64,000 bases of DNA from Bacteroidales bacterium (lineage in GTDB: Bacteria > Bacteroidota > Bacteroidia > Bacteroidales > Lentimicrobiaceae), in NCBI GenBank assembly GCA_016788045.1, contig JAEUTG010000025.1, positions 79,248 to 143,247 of the forward strand, given 5' to 3'. This document shows, in pieces, positions 35,615 to 44,956 of the stretch (position 1 is the first letter of the stretch; each line of letters opens with the position of its first letter). Under the pieces are notes generated by a model that was given only the letters and a program-made list of their open reading frames with translations, was not told the DNA's origin and searched no databases. Made by a program: the position numbers and the translations under genes.

Positions 35615-37182
35615 TACCTGGTTCCTCCTTTCATCAGATCAATAAACGGGTTCAGATAGTTTGACCCTTTCTCAACAACGCCGTCGAGACCTTTGCCACC
35701 TTTGCGTGAACGTTTGACATCTCCGAACATTCCTTTCTCCAGTGCCGAAAACAAGCCTTCCCCATTGATCCGTCCAAGAATCTCCAGGGCTTCGTCGAGC
35801 ACCTGCCTGGCCCGGTTGCGGACTATCCCATCTTGTTTAAATTCCATTTCGTTCCCGATGTCTTTCATGTTGCTGAAAATGTAGCGGGCGTTTTCAATTG
35901 CCAGGTACCTGTCTGACATAAACGGCGTGTGAACGGCTTCGGTAATCATACCCAGCAACTGGATTCCCTGCCCCGTCCAGATCGAAATCTGATTGAACAG
36001 CGCATCCTGAATCTGCCCCCTGAAAATATTGCCGGTCATAAATTTGGTAGGCGGCATGTATTTCAGCGGCGCGTTGGGAAATATCTCACGGGTCATCTGA
36101 GCCTGGGCCAGCTCGTACAGAAAGCCGTTCTCCATTTCAGGGTTCATTTCAAATGCATGACCGAGGCCCATCTGCTCTTCCGGAATACCGGCAAGCAAAG
36201 CCAGCTGTTCGTTGATCAGGTCGGAAGCCAGCACGGTACGTGCCTCCTCATAGGCATCGGCCGTGGTGAGGTAATTGTCTTCTCCTGTATTAATGATCAC
36301 CCCGGCAAATCCGTTAATGACTCTGGAAAAATACTGGTCAATCATTGTCCGTTGCATGTTGATATCCCTGAAAAGAATCCCATACAAGGCATCGTTGAGC
36401 ATGACATCCAGCCCTTCCAGGGCGCCCATTACGGCTATTTCAGGCATGCAAAGGCCCGAACAGTAATTGCATAAGCGTATATACCGGCCAACCTCAACAC
36501 TCACATCATCCAGGGCTTTGCGCATAATGCGGAAGTTCTCCTGGGTGGCATAAGTACCTCCAAAACCTTCGGTAGTAGCGCCATAAGGCACATAATCGAG
36601 CAGGCTCTGACCGGTGGTGCGGATTACCGCGATGATGTCGGCTCCCTGACGGGCTGCAGCCTGTGCCTGCACTACATCTTCATAGATGTTACCGGTGGCA
36701 ACAATGACATAGATATAAGGTTTTGCACCTTCACCCAGCGTTTTGATGTAGTCCTCACGACGTTGCCGGTTGCCCCTGATGCGCGCAAGACTGTCATCAA
36801 TAAAAGGCTGAAGGGCCTGCTGAATCCTTTCGGCAGGATGAACCGGCAGCCGTGTAAGGTCGAGTCGTTCATGAGCGATCTCTTCCGCTATCTGCTGAGG
36901 GGTAAGGCCTGTTTCAACCATGGCATTGCCTGTATAAAACATAGCCCCTTCACCAAGCAACCCCTTTGATCTGAGATGATCAACCACCACGTTCGGCAGC
37001 GGAACATCATTGGAGTCAACACCATCAATGCCGAGCAAGCGGCACAGTGTGCGTTCTACCGCAACCGTGGTGTAAGTGGCAACAAAGTTCTGAACCTCTC
37101 CGGCAATGCTGCCTGCAGATTGCCTGGCTCTTGCCACTTTGTTGAAATCAAGTCCTAATTTACTTTCCTGTATCATTGGCAT
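35614..37182 (-). CDS. kamD: Lysine 5,6-aminomutase alpha subunit
   Basis: This 522-residue alpha subunit forms a TIM barrel that contributes the PLP and substrate site. Typical parts are YIYVIVATGNIYEDVVQAQA, IIAVIRTTGQSLLDYVPYG, and YIRLCNYCSGLCMPEIAVMG. It is about the length of the clostridial protein. The gene overlaps the end of the MutS-like gene by 23 bp and is coupled to kamE. It converts (3S)-3,6-diaminohexanoate to 3,5-diaminohexanoate. Confidence 0.95.
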   Translation of the reverse strand: MPMIQESKLGLDFNKVARARQSAGSIAGEVQNFVATYTTVAVERTLCRLLGIDGVDSNDVPLPNVVVDHLRSKGLLGEGAMFYTGNAMVETGLTPQQIAEEIAHERLDLTRLPVHPAERIQQALQPFIDDSLARIRGNRQRREDYIKTLGEGAKPYIYVIVATGNIYEDVVQAQAAARQGADIIAVIRTTGQSLLDYVPYGATTEGFGGTYATQENFRIMRKALDDVSVEVGRYIRLCNYCSGLCMPEIAVMGALEGLDVMLNDALYGILFRDINMQRTMIDQYFSRVINGFAGVIINTGEDNYLTTADAYEEARTVLASDLINEQLALLAGIPEEQMGLGHAFEMNPEMENGFLYELAQAQMTREIFPNAPLKYMPPTKFMTGNIFRGQIQDALFNQISIWTGQGIQLLGMITEAVHTPFMSDRYLAIENARYIFSNMKDIGNEMEFKQDGIVRNRARQVLDEALEILGRINGEGLFSALEKGMFGDVKRSRKGGKGLDGVVEKGSNYLNPFIDLMKGGTR

Positions 37183-38587
37183 TTACGTTGTTCATTGAGG
37201 ATAAAAAAGCAGTTGCCTGATCAATCAGCTCCTGATGGACTCCCAGCACGGTGGCAATGCGCAACGCTTCGTGCGGAACCTCCCCATTTTCAGGCTCAAG
37301 CAAGGTGTAGTCCATGTAATTATTCAGTGTGTGTAAAGAAACCTGACTACCCGGTCCGCTTACACTCAATCCTTTAACCCTCATTTTATGACATGGGGCC
37401 TGAATGCTTCCGAAGTGTGTGGTTACCAGGCTGCGCACAGCATACCTGGCCAGCAGGCTGATGAGGGCATTGACCAACGCCCTTCCTTCGTCGGGATTCG
37501 TTGTGCGGGCAGGCTCATCGATCAGGGCAAGTATATTTCTGCCAGAAATGGCTGCTCCCAGAATCTCATTAATCCGGAGCATCTCAGCCGCAAATGACGA
37601 AAGCCCGGAATACTCCGACTGTTCAGCATCGATGCTCAACATGACCTCTTCAACCGGAACCATCGAAGCCTCAGCGGCAGGCACATAAAACCCAAACTGG
37701 AAAAGATACTGAGCCAATGCAACAGTCCTGAGAAGTACCGTTTTGCCACCCATATTCATCCCGGTTATCAGTCCGGGTAACCGGTTAACCGTAATATTTA
37801 CCGGCTGAAACTCCTTATTCTGCTGAGCAAGCAATGCCTTAACCCCCGGGTTGAAAAGGCCGGTAAATTCTGTTGACTGGCCGGATACCTGAGGTTTGCA
37901 CAATCCCCCGGCAACGGCTTGTATTGCTTTGGCAATCAGCACATCGAGCTTTGCAAGGTTCTCATGGGCCTGGTGAAGCTGAGGCGCTTCGCCGGAGAGT
38001 ACTAGCGACAATTGTTTTCTGATCTCATCTTCCTTTTCAATACATTGAAGCCGTATAAAATCTGCCTTGTCAGGCTGCTCCTGAAGCAGATACTGCTGTT
38101 GCTTCCGCAGATACGCCAGTTCATCGCTATAAACATTATAGATGTAAAACTGCGGAAGCTGCTGATTTTCAGGATCAAGAACCTTTACCACCTCCTGCAG
38201 GCCCGGAATCTCAGGTAACCCAACCCCGCACTGATGAAGGTTGACCCTGATGGATTCACTCAGCAGACTGAAATGTTTCACCTCAAACAACCCGATGTCG
38301 TCAAGTGTGGCCGCATTGGTCAGTAACGACAGGGTTCCGTGAATATCGTGCAATTGACTGAGCGCATGTCGGATTGACTCAATCTGAGCAGAAAACTTTC
38401 CGTTTCTCACGAGATCCACGAAAACTTCAAGCTCATCGAGTGCATCCATGATCTTGCCGGCATCGGTCATCATGTGTGTAGCAAGCATCACGCGGCGGCC
38501 GGCAGGTGAACACAGCTCAAGGTGTCCGGCCATGTAGCGCATGCCGCTGTCAGCAGTAATTATGTTGCGCAGTTCAGGCATCTTCAC
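37160..38587 (-). CDS. MutS-like ATPase associated with lysine aminomutase
   Basis: This 475-residue protein has the MutS core/lever region and ATPase domain but not the mismatch-recognition domains. The Walker A is GMNMGGKTVLLRT (about residue 278; an Asn-Met precedes the Gly-Gly-Lys-Thr as in MutS), followed by a Walker B ILALIDEPARTTNPDEG (about 355) and the switch VTTHFG. Related MutS-like genes accompany kamDE in clostridia and fusobacteria (kamC in some annotations). A chaperone or B12-reactivation role for the aminomutase is the usual inference, rather than DNA repair. The GTG start overlaps the upstream TGA (GTGA). Confidence 0.82.
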   Translation of the reverse strand: MKMPELRNIITADSGMRYMAGHLELCSPAGRRVMLATHMMTDAGKIMDALDELEVFVDLVRNGKFSAQIESIRHALSQLHDIHGTLSLLTNAATLDDIGLFEVKHFSLLSESIRVNLHQCGVGLPEIPGLQEVVKVLDPENQQLPQFYIYNVYSDELAYLRKQQQYLLQEQPDKADFIRLQCIEKEDEIRKQLSLVLSGEAPQLHQAHENLAKLDVLIAKAIQAVAGGLCKPQVSGQSTEFTGLFNPGVKALLAQQNKEFQPVNITVNRLPGLITGMNMGGKTVLLRTVALAQYLFQFGFYVPAAEASMVPVEEVMLSIDAEQSEYSGLSSFAAEMLRINEILGAAISGRNILALIDEPARTTNPDEGRALVNALISLLARYAVRSLVTTHFGSIQAPCHKMRVKGLSVSGPGSQVSLHTLNNYMDYTLLEPENGEVPHEALRIATVLGVHQELIDQATAFLSSMNNVNANDTGK

Positions 38588-39591
38588 AGTTTCTTTACAT
38601 CATACACCGGTATGCCAAGACTTTCATTCATGGCCGCACACAACTTTTCCGAGTTCAGTGTAATCCCTTCAGGAGATACAGGATTCACGCAAACGGCCAG
38701 TAACTTGGCCTTAAGCAACACCATGATCCTTCCTCCGCTCGCGGTAAAAGCACGGTATGCATCCCGGCTGATGAACAAACGTGTAAAATCACGCACCACC
38801 AGGGTGGTTTCCGCTGATTTCTTCTGCACACGGAGAAAATTAACCAGGCTATCCGTAACAACACCGGTTACGTAAATATAATTACCGCTACCGGTAAGTT
38901 TTTGTCTGTTCTTTTCAAGAAGAAAAACCGATGGGATCTGGAGGTCGGTGATATTCCAGTCGTGGTCCAATGTGTAAAATCCTCCGGGTAGCCGAAGCAG
39001 TTGTTCGTTGACCGGTGAATTAAGCCGCTCTGTCTGCGTGAGGCTGAATACGAACCTGGTTTTGGCAACCAGCGTCGGGATGTTGGCCGATACAGCAGCT
39101 CCTGTAGTCAGGATCATGCTTTCAGTTACCGCAGGCGATCCAAGGCTAAGGCGCGAAAGCGCACCATCAACAAGGGTAGTATCTACCTGATAATCATCCA
39201 TTTTCCCGATAGTCTGCCCCAACCAGAGGCTGTCAGAAGGTCCTGAAAAAATCACTTTCCCCGTTCCTTTTGCCCTTGCCGTAATCAACCTTCCAAGCGC
39301 TGTTTGGCGGTCACTTACATCCAGTATCTCTGCATCCAGTTGCTTCGTGCGGAAATGCCTTTCAGAGGTAACGAAAATCACATCATTAAACAGCTCTATC
39401 TCAGGTTTGTGCGTGGACGTTACCTGATCAACCGACTCTCCGTCAATACCAACGGAGGTTACAGCCAGTTTCTTTCTTGAATTTCTGAGCTGTTTAAGGA
39501 TGTAACTGAGGCATTCTGTCTTCCCGGTGTTCTTTTCAAGACCAACGATTGACAGGCTTTTATGCCGCAATATATCACCCGTAAAAGGCAT
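38584..39591 (-). CDS. P-loop protein associated with lysine aminomutase
   Basis: This 335-residue protein has an N-terminal P-loop, IVGLEKNTGKTECL (residues 16-29), and segments such as GKVIFSGPSDSLWLGQ and TTLVDGALSRLSL that suggest a SIMIBI-type NTPase. It lies between kamA and the MutS-like gene, and equivalent genes occur in other lysine fermenters (kamB in some annotations). It and the MutS-like protein are probably the two parts of a reactivation or assembly system for the cobalamin-dependent KamDE (inference). The exact reaction is unknown. Confidence 0.75.
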   Translation of the reverse strand: MPFTGDILRHKSLSIVGLEKNTGKTECLSYILKQLRNSRKKLAVTSVGIDGESVDQVTSTHKPEIELFNDVIFVTSERHFRTKQLDAEILDVSDRQTALGRLITARAKGTGKVIFSGPSDSLWLGQTIGKMDDYQVDTTLVDGALSRLSLGSPAVTESMILTTGAAVSANIPTLVAKTRFVFSLTQTERLNSPVNEQLLRLPGGFYTLDHDWNITDLQIPSVFLLEKNRQKLTGSGNYIYVTGVVTDSLVNFLRVQKKSAETTLVVRDFTRLFISRDAYRAFTASGGRIMVLLKAKLLAVCVNPVSPEGITLNSEKLCAAMNESLGIPVYDVKKL

Positions 39592-39618
39592 TTATCTGAA
39601 AGTTAAGCGTTGGTTGAA

Positions 39619-40884
39619 TCAGTGAATAGGGTGTTTTCTGTTGTTGTGCCCGCGTTTCTTTCGCTCGAGGCCTTCGGGCTCCAGCGAAAGCTGATTGCCC
39701 TGCAGCAGCGAGGCTACCCCTTCATTGTTCTTTTCTTTTTTACAATCCGGGCACTGGCATTCGTTCTTGTAGTCTTCGGGCTCGGCATAGGTCGTAATTA
39801 CCCCTTCAAAGTTTCGTAAAATCACTTTTCCCGGGCTTTGCGATATCATATAGGTAGGCATTACCGGAATTTTTCCGCCACCGCCCGGAGCATCAACCAC
39901 AAAGGTAGGAACGGCATAACCGGATGTATGTCCCCTCAGGCTTTCGATGATCTCGATTCCTTTCGACACGGAGGTACGGAAATGCTGGAGGCCCATTGAC
40001 AGATCACACTGGTAAATGTAGTAGGGCCTCACCCTGATTTTAACCAGTCCGTGCACGAGTTTCCGCATCACATGTACGCAATCATTGATACCCCTCAGCA
40101 GCACCGATTGGTTACCGAGCGGAATACCGGCGTTGGCCATTCGCTCACAGGCCTGAATGGATTCAGGGGTGATTTCATCGGGATGGTTGAAATGGGTGTT
40201 TACCCAGATGGGATGGTATTTTTTAAGCATATTCACCAGGTCATCGGTAATACGCTGCGGACAAACCACCGGCGTACGGGTACCGATACGGATAATCTCT
40301 ACATGCGGAATGGCCCTTAAACGCTGAATAATCGATTCAAGCATCTTGTCGCTCACCATCAGCGCATCTCCGCCGGAAAGCAGTACATCCCTTACCTGAG
40401 GTGTTCGGGCAATGTAATCGATTCCCTGCTGAATCCTTTCGGAGGGTGTCTGGCTATCGCTCTGACCGGCGAACCTGCGGCGGGTGCAATGACGACAGTA
40501 CATGGAGCACATGTCGGTGATCAGAAAGAGTACACGGTCAGGATAGCGGTGCGTTAATCCCGGAACCGGTGAATCACCATCCTCGTGCAGGGGATCCAGC
40601 AGGTCGTAAGGCGACTGATAAAGCTCCAGCCCATAGGGTACTGCCTGCATCCGGATCGGACAGTCGGGGTTGTCTTTTTCAATGAGCGAAAGGTAATAAG
40701 GCGTAATCGCCATCCGGAGCGTTTCGAGTGACTTCTTCACACCTTCCTCTTCGGCCGGGGTGAGTGGGATGTATTTCTTAAGTTCGTCAAAATCCTCAAT
40801 CCTGTTCTTCACCTGCCATTTCCAGTCGTTCCACTGTTCATCGGTAACTTCAGGAAAGAATTCTTTTCTGTTATTTGCTGCCAT
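39619..40884 (-). CDS. kamA: L-lysine 2,3-aminomutase
   Basis: This 421-residue radical SAM enzyme converts L-lysine to L-beta-lysine using a [4Fe-4S] cluster, SAM and PLP. The cluster motif is CSMYCRHC (about residues 125-132), the PLP lysine lies in [11 protein letters not shown] (about 336), and a C-terminal CQCPDC motif with an upstream Cys would bind zinc. The start at 40884 gives the length of the clostridial enzyme (416); the frame extends 20 codons further. It begins the lysine route. Confidence 0.95.
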   Translation of the reverse strand: MAANNRKEFFPEVTDEQWNDWKWQVKNRIEDFDELKKYIPLTPAEEEGVKKSLETLRMAITPYYLSLIEKDNPDCPIRMQAVPYGLELYQSPYDLLDPLHEDGDSPVPGLTHRYPDRVLFLITDMCSMYCRHCTRRRFAGQSDSQTPSERIQQGIDYIARTPQVRDVLLSGGDALMVSDKMLESIIQRLRAIPHVEIIRIGTRTPVVCPQRITDDLVNMLKKYHPIWVNTHFNHPDEITPESIQACERMANAGIPLGNQSVLLRGINDCVHVMRKLVHGLVKIRVRPYYIYQCDLSMGLQHFRTSVSKGIEIIESLRGHTSGYAVPTFVVDAPGGGGKIPVMPTYMISQSPGKVILRNFEGVITTYAEPEDYKNECQCPDCKKEKNNEGVASLLQGNQLSLEPEGLERKKRGHNNRKHPIH

Positions 40885-41076
40885 TTCAGTTGATTTAGTA
40901 TTGAATTTTATGAGTTCCGGTAAGCGATAAAACCGGGTCGGCATTTCTTCAGGTTGTTATCCGCAAACAGACGGCTGGACCGGCTATATCTTACCAGGTC
41001 CGGCAGTCTGTTGTCGGGTTTGCCTTTGCGCTCAGGAAACAATACAGGGTCTGATTTTTTAAATCAGCAGCCCGTA

Positions 41077-42117
41077 TCAGGCGTAGAGTTCGGTAAACAC
41101 TTTGCGCAGAGATTCACACTCACGCAGCAACTGCAGAGTAATTTCTGCATGTCCTTTGGTATAACCGTTGCCAACGATCATGGTAACATCACTGCCAATA
41201 CCTTCGGCGCCGAGGGCAGCTTTGGTAAAACTGGTTGCCATGGAAAAGAAATAAACCATTCCGGTGTCTTTGGTGCAGAGGATGCTGGTCATTTCGGTAT
41301 CCGGAATATTCACGTTGTTAATGGTGATGTCGCAGAGTTGTCCATCGGTCAGGGCTTCTATCTTCTCAAGAACAGGGACAGGAACAGTAGCATCGGCTGT
41401 GAAAATATGGTCGCAGAACCCGAGCTCACCCAGGCGTTTGGCGCTTTTCTCACTGCCGCACAGGCCGATTACTTTACCGGTTACACCGGCGCGTTTTCTG
41501 GCTTCATAGCAACACAACATGCCCGACTTACCGCCGGCACCAATGATCAGCACCGTGTCGCCCGGTTTAACCAAACGGGCAGTCTGCGCGGGGGCTCCGG
41601 CAACATCCAGTGCCGAAAGAGCCAGCTTTTCGGGCATATCAGCGGGTATCTTAGCATAAATGCCACTCTCAAACAAAATGGCCTTCCCATCTATATCCAC
41701 CTGATCAACTTCCTTGCGGATGGCTTTTATCTTATCGATGCGCAGAGGCGTGAGTGAAAGCGAAACCAGCGTAGCGATCTTATCACCGACTTTCAGATCG
41801 GTTTTACCCTCAAGGGCTGTTCCTATTTTTTCAACGGTGCCAAGCAGCATACCGCCAGAACCGGTAACAGGGTTGCGGTGTTTGCCTTGCTTTTCAACAA
41901 TGCCGAGCATAATTTCGGCAATCTTTGCCTCATCGCCACCGGCCTGTTCTTTGATCTGGGTAAAACTGGCCGAATCCACGTTCAGAGTCTGAACATCAAT
42001 CAGAATCTCATTGTCGTAAATCTCGTCCATGTTGTTGTCAATCTTGTTCGCCGGCTGGGGCAATACACCCTGAGGCTCAATCACACGGTGAATACCGTAT
42101 TTATTTCCTTTTTTCAT
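41077..42117 (-). CDS. kdd: L-erythro-3,5-diaminohexanoate dehydrogenase
   Basis: This 346-residue NAD(P)-dependent enzyme deaminates 3,5-diaminohexanoate oxidatively to 5-amino-3-oxohexanoate. It matches Kdd in length and in the start (NKYGIHRVIEPQGVLPQPA), with NPVTGSGGMLLGTVEKIG and the Rossmann motif VLIIGAGGKSGMLCCYEA (about residue 185). It is separated from kamA by 192 bp and from kce by 39 bp. Confidence 0.93.
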   Translation of the reverse strand: MKKGNKYGIHRVIEPQGVLPQPANKIDNNMDEIYDNEILIDVQTLNVDSASFTQIKEQAGGDEAKIAEIMLGIVEKQGKHRNPVTGSGGMLLGTVEKIGTALEGKTDLKVGDKIATLVSLSLTPLRIDKIKAIRKEVDQVDIDGKAILFESGIYAKIPADMPEKLALSALDVAGAPAQTARLVKPGDTVLIIGAGGKSGMLCCYEARKRAGVTGKVIGLCGSEKSAKRLGELGFCDHIFTADATVPVPVLEKIEALTDGQLCDITINNVNIPDTEMTSILCTKDTGMVYFFSMATSFTKAALGAEGIGSDVTMIVGNGYTKGHAEITLQLLRECESLRKVFTELYA

Positions 42118-42156
42118 GCGTTGATAAATTGTTTATTAAGTTAAATCTTAGTCTGT

Positions 42157-42978
42157 TCAGGTGGTCAGGCCCAATATCTTCCTTGCTTCGGCCGGCGTTG
42201 CAATTTCGCGGCCAAGCTCTTTTGCCATGCGTACTACCTTGGCTACCAGTTCGCCGTTTGATTTTGCCAGCACCCCTTTCGACAGGTAAACGTTGTCTTC
42301 AAACCCAACGCGTACATGACCGCCGTCAATGATTGCAGCCATGGCAAGCGGAAATTCATACCGCCCGATCCCGGCAACGGTATAGGTGGCATCCTCGGGG
42401 AGGCTTCCGCGCATGAATACAAAATCACGGAGCTCACCGGATATCCCTCCGTTAACGCCCATCACGAGGTCGAAATGCATGGGCTTGTTGATATAGCCCT
42501 TCCTGTGAAGGCGCAGCGCCATGTCGATCATGCTTTTATCAAAAACCTCGAGCTCCGGTTTAATGCCCAGGCTGATCATCTTCTCGCCAAAATATTTAAT
42601 GGTGTTTTCGGTATTCATAAATACCTCATCCCCGCCAAAATTGAGCGTACCACAGTCGAGTGTGGCCATCTCAGGCTTCAGTTCAGTAGGTTGCAGACGT
42701 TCGTCGTTCGACATACCCACCGCTCCGCCGGTTGAAGGCTGTATGATTACATCAGGGAGCTCGGCCCGGATGGCATCAATTACTTCCCTGAACCTGGCTT
42801 TGTCCTGTGTGGGCGTTCCGTCGTCGTAACGCACATGAAGGTGGATAAGGCTGGCCCCGGCATCATAAGCCGATCTGGCTTCCCTCACCATCTCTTCAAC
42901 AGTATAGGGTACGGCAGGATTGTGCTCTTTAAGCACTTCGGCGCCGCATATAGCAGCCGTAATAATCAGTTTTTCCAT
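42157..42978 (-). CDS. kce: 3-keto-5-aminohexanoate cleavage enzyme
   Basis: This 273-residue TIM-barrel enzyme of the BKACE family condenses 5-amino-3-oxohexanoate with acetyl-CoA to give acetoacetate and (S)-3-aminobutyryl-CoA. The zinc ligands His46 and His48 are in SLIHLHVRYDDG; Glu14 (ICGAEVLKEHNP) and IQPSTGGAVGMS are also conserved. It lies between kdd and kal in the usual order. Confidence 0.95.
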   Translation of the reverse strand: MEKLIITAAICGAEVLKEHNPAVPYTVEEMVREARSAYDAGASLIHLHVRYDDGTPTQDKARFREVIDAIRAELPDVIIQPSTGGAVGMSNDERLQPTELKPEMATLDCGTLNFGGDEVFMNTENTIKYFGEKMISLGIKPELEVFDKSMIDMALRLHRKGYINKPMHFDLVMGVNGGISGELRDFVFMRGSLPEDATYTVAGIGRYEFPLAMAAIIDGGHVRVGFEDNVYLSKGVLAKSNGELVAKVVRMAKELGREIATPAEARKILGLTT

Positions 42979-42989
42979 AGAACAATAAG

Positions 42990-43382
42990 TTAAGATTGCT
43001 TACGCTGGTTTTTCAAGGGTACCACACAGGTTCCGCTGGCCCTGCACACAACAACCGGCTCGGGTAGCACATCGGCTGCAGAATCTGAAAGATCAGGCCG
43101 TGGACAGATCACCTTGCGGGCCTCAAACGTCATTTTGCGCGAAGTGTTGCCGATGTGCGTAATCTCACCAACAGCTTCAATGTAATCACCTGCAAACACA
43201 GGTGCCATAAATTCAACATTGTCGTAGGCCTTAAACAAGCCTTCATCTCCATCATGCTGTATCAGCAGTTCGGTGGCAACATCACCGAAAAGCTGTAACA
43301 TTCTGGCTCCATCTACCAGATTACCACCATAATGGGCATCGTGCGAACTCATCCGCAACCGGATCATAGACTGTACTTTCAT
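42990..43382 (-). CDS. kal: 3-aminobutyryl-CoA ammonia-lyase
   Basis: This 130-residue hotdog-fold enzyme removes ammonia from 3-aminobutyryl-CoA to give crotonyl-CoA. It matches Kal in length and in [20 protein letters not shown] and [20 protein letters not shown]. It is 11 bp upstream of kce in the operon. Confidence 0.93.
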   Translation of the reverse strand: MKVQSMIRLRMSSHDAHYGGNLVDGARMLQLFGDVATELLIQHDGDEGLFKAYDNVEFMAPVFAGDYIEAVGEITHIGNTSRKMTFEARKVICPRPDLSDSAADVLPEPVVVCRASGTCVVPLKNQRKQS

Positions 43383-43396
43383 TGGTTGATATGTTT

Positions 43397-44047
43397 TTAG
43401 GTATGCTGTACAATAAAATCAACAAAAATACCGGGCGTATGAACATGCTCCATGCAGATGCGCCCGGTGTCAACCAGAGTGTTTACTTCGGCAATCACCA
43501 AATCTGCAGCAGTAGCCATCAGCGGGTTGAAATTCTGAGAATTTCCCATGTAAATCAGATTCCCTTCCTGATCACCCTTATTGGCACCAATCAGCGCTAT
43601 GTCGGCACGCAACGGCTTCTCAAGCAGAAACTCCCTGCCATCAACGGTCAGCACTTCCTTTCCTTCGGCTACCACTGTCCCAAGCCCGGTGGGTGTAAGA
43701 AATCCTCCCAGCCCGGCACCTCCGGCACGGATGCTCTCGGCCAGCGTCCCCTGCGGCACAAACTGCACCTCCAGTTCCTTGTTATTCATTTGTTCCTGCG
43801 TCATCGGATTGGTACCGATGTGTGAGGTAATCACTTTTTTCACCTGCCGGTTGGCAATCAGCAGACCTACTCCTTTGTCGGGAAATGCAGTATCGTTGCA
43901 GATAAGGGTCAGGTCCCTGATACCCGCCTGCACCATTGCTTCTATTATCCCATGCGGCGTGCCGCTTGCCATAAATCCGCCTACCATCACCACAGCGCCG
44001 TCATGTAGTTTTGCGACGGCCTCCTGCATTGTAATCAGTTTACTCAT
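43397..44047 (-). CDS. CoA-transferase alpha subunit (acetoacetate/butyryl-CoA type)
   Basis: This 216-residue alpha subunit of a family I CoA-transferase has [20 protein letters not shown], the block [18 protein letters not shown], and [20 protein letters not shown]. It is the first gene of the lysine cluster, 14 bp ahead of kal. The matching beta subunit is nine genes downstream (34141-34812). Confidence 0.9.
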   Translation of the reverse strand: MSKLITMQEAVAKLHDGAVVMVGGFMASGTPHGIIEAMVQAGIRDLTLICNDTAFPDKGVGLLIANRQVKKVITSHIGTNPMTQEQMNNKELEVQFVPQGTLAESIRAGGAGLGGFLTPTGLGTVVAEGKEVLTVDGREFLLEKPLRADIALIGANKGDQEGNLIYMGNSQNFNPLMATAADLVIAEVNTLVDTGRICMEHVHTPGIFVDFIVQHT

Positions 44048-44956
44048 TGTTTGCCAGTTATCTCAGGTATGTGTTAGTTCACGTGTTATTTTTCATACAC
44101 CCGCGTAATACTCAACGAAAAAGCTGGAATTTTTGCTCCGGATGAAGCCTTTCAATCTGAATATCCTGTATAAAAACCGGGGTCAGATTTCAACCGCCAA
44201 ACGGCTGAAATCCGCGGTAAAAGTAGTAATATTTTAATACCTGTCAATGATTATGATGACTCCCGGAAAAAAAGTAAAATAAATAAAAATAGCGCTATAA
44301 TTTGTTGATATTTAGTACAATAAAAAACTAACAATTTTTACAAAGATATCCCTGGGCCACCGACCTTGCCCGGAGCAGTACCGGATTTCGGCCAGATGCA
44401 CGTCGCTTTGATTATCATTTTACCAGTTCAGAAGCCCGCTGAAATCAATCACTCATTTGTTCAGACGGTGTAATGGCCAGATCAGACCCAGAGTAACATA
44501 CTTCATTACCATTAACAGAATCCGGATACAGGTACCGCTTAAAGTTTCACAGGTTGATCCCGGATTCCACATTTCGGGTCAGAAGCCGGGCTACCCGCCC
44601 GCTGAATACCGTAAAAAAGTGAAAGGCTGAAACCGGCACAGAGCAACGCTGCCTCCCGACAAACGGACAAGCTGGCAGAAAAATCAAAAAGTGCTCATTC
44701 AACGATCCCTGCGCCGCTGAATTATCATGATGGTTGCCATATCCAACATCCAACCAGAAATTCACGCTGAAACCCACCCCGTTTCATGCTGATGAAAAAA
44801 AATTTCATGCTGATGAAATTCCCATCCGATGCTGATGAAACCGACCTACCCTGATGAAGAGAAATAATTTCCTGCTGTGGAAACAGGGCTGCTTTCAGTC
44901 GGGGAGTGAAACAACCGTTGATGTTACTGGGAAGAAAAGCCGTTCCTGGCTCATAT
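44048..44956. other. Long intergenic region upstream of the lysine operon
   Basis: No gene is supported. On the minus strand a possible -7 element (TATCTTTG, 44348-44341) would give the lysine operon a leader of about 290 nt. The leader contains an inverted repeat at 44187-44211 (arms GATTTCA and TGAAATC with inner CCG/CGG). The far part holds the 21-bp-phased repeat at 44782-44858. No known riboswitch was recognised. Confidence 0.4.
44782..44858. repeat. Phased repeat of TTTCATGCTGATGAAA
   Basis: The imperfect palindrome TTTCATGCTGATGAAA occurs at 44782-44797 and 44803-44818. Partial copies follow: GATGCTGATGAAA at 44828-44840 and CTGATGAA at 44851-44858. The first three share a 21-bp period, about two DNA helical turns. 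Confidence 0.75.

Noticed and set aside
37160..38587. True mismatch-repair MutS
   Set aside because: The protein is about half the length, lacks the mismatch-binding domain and lies inside the lysine operon between aminomutase genes.
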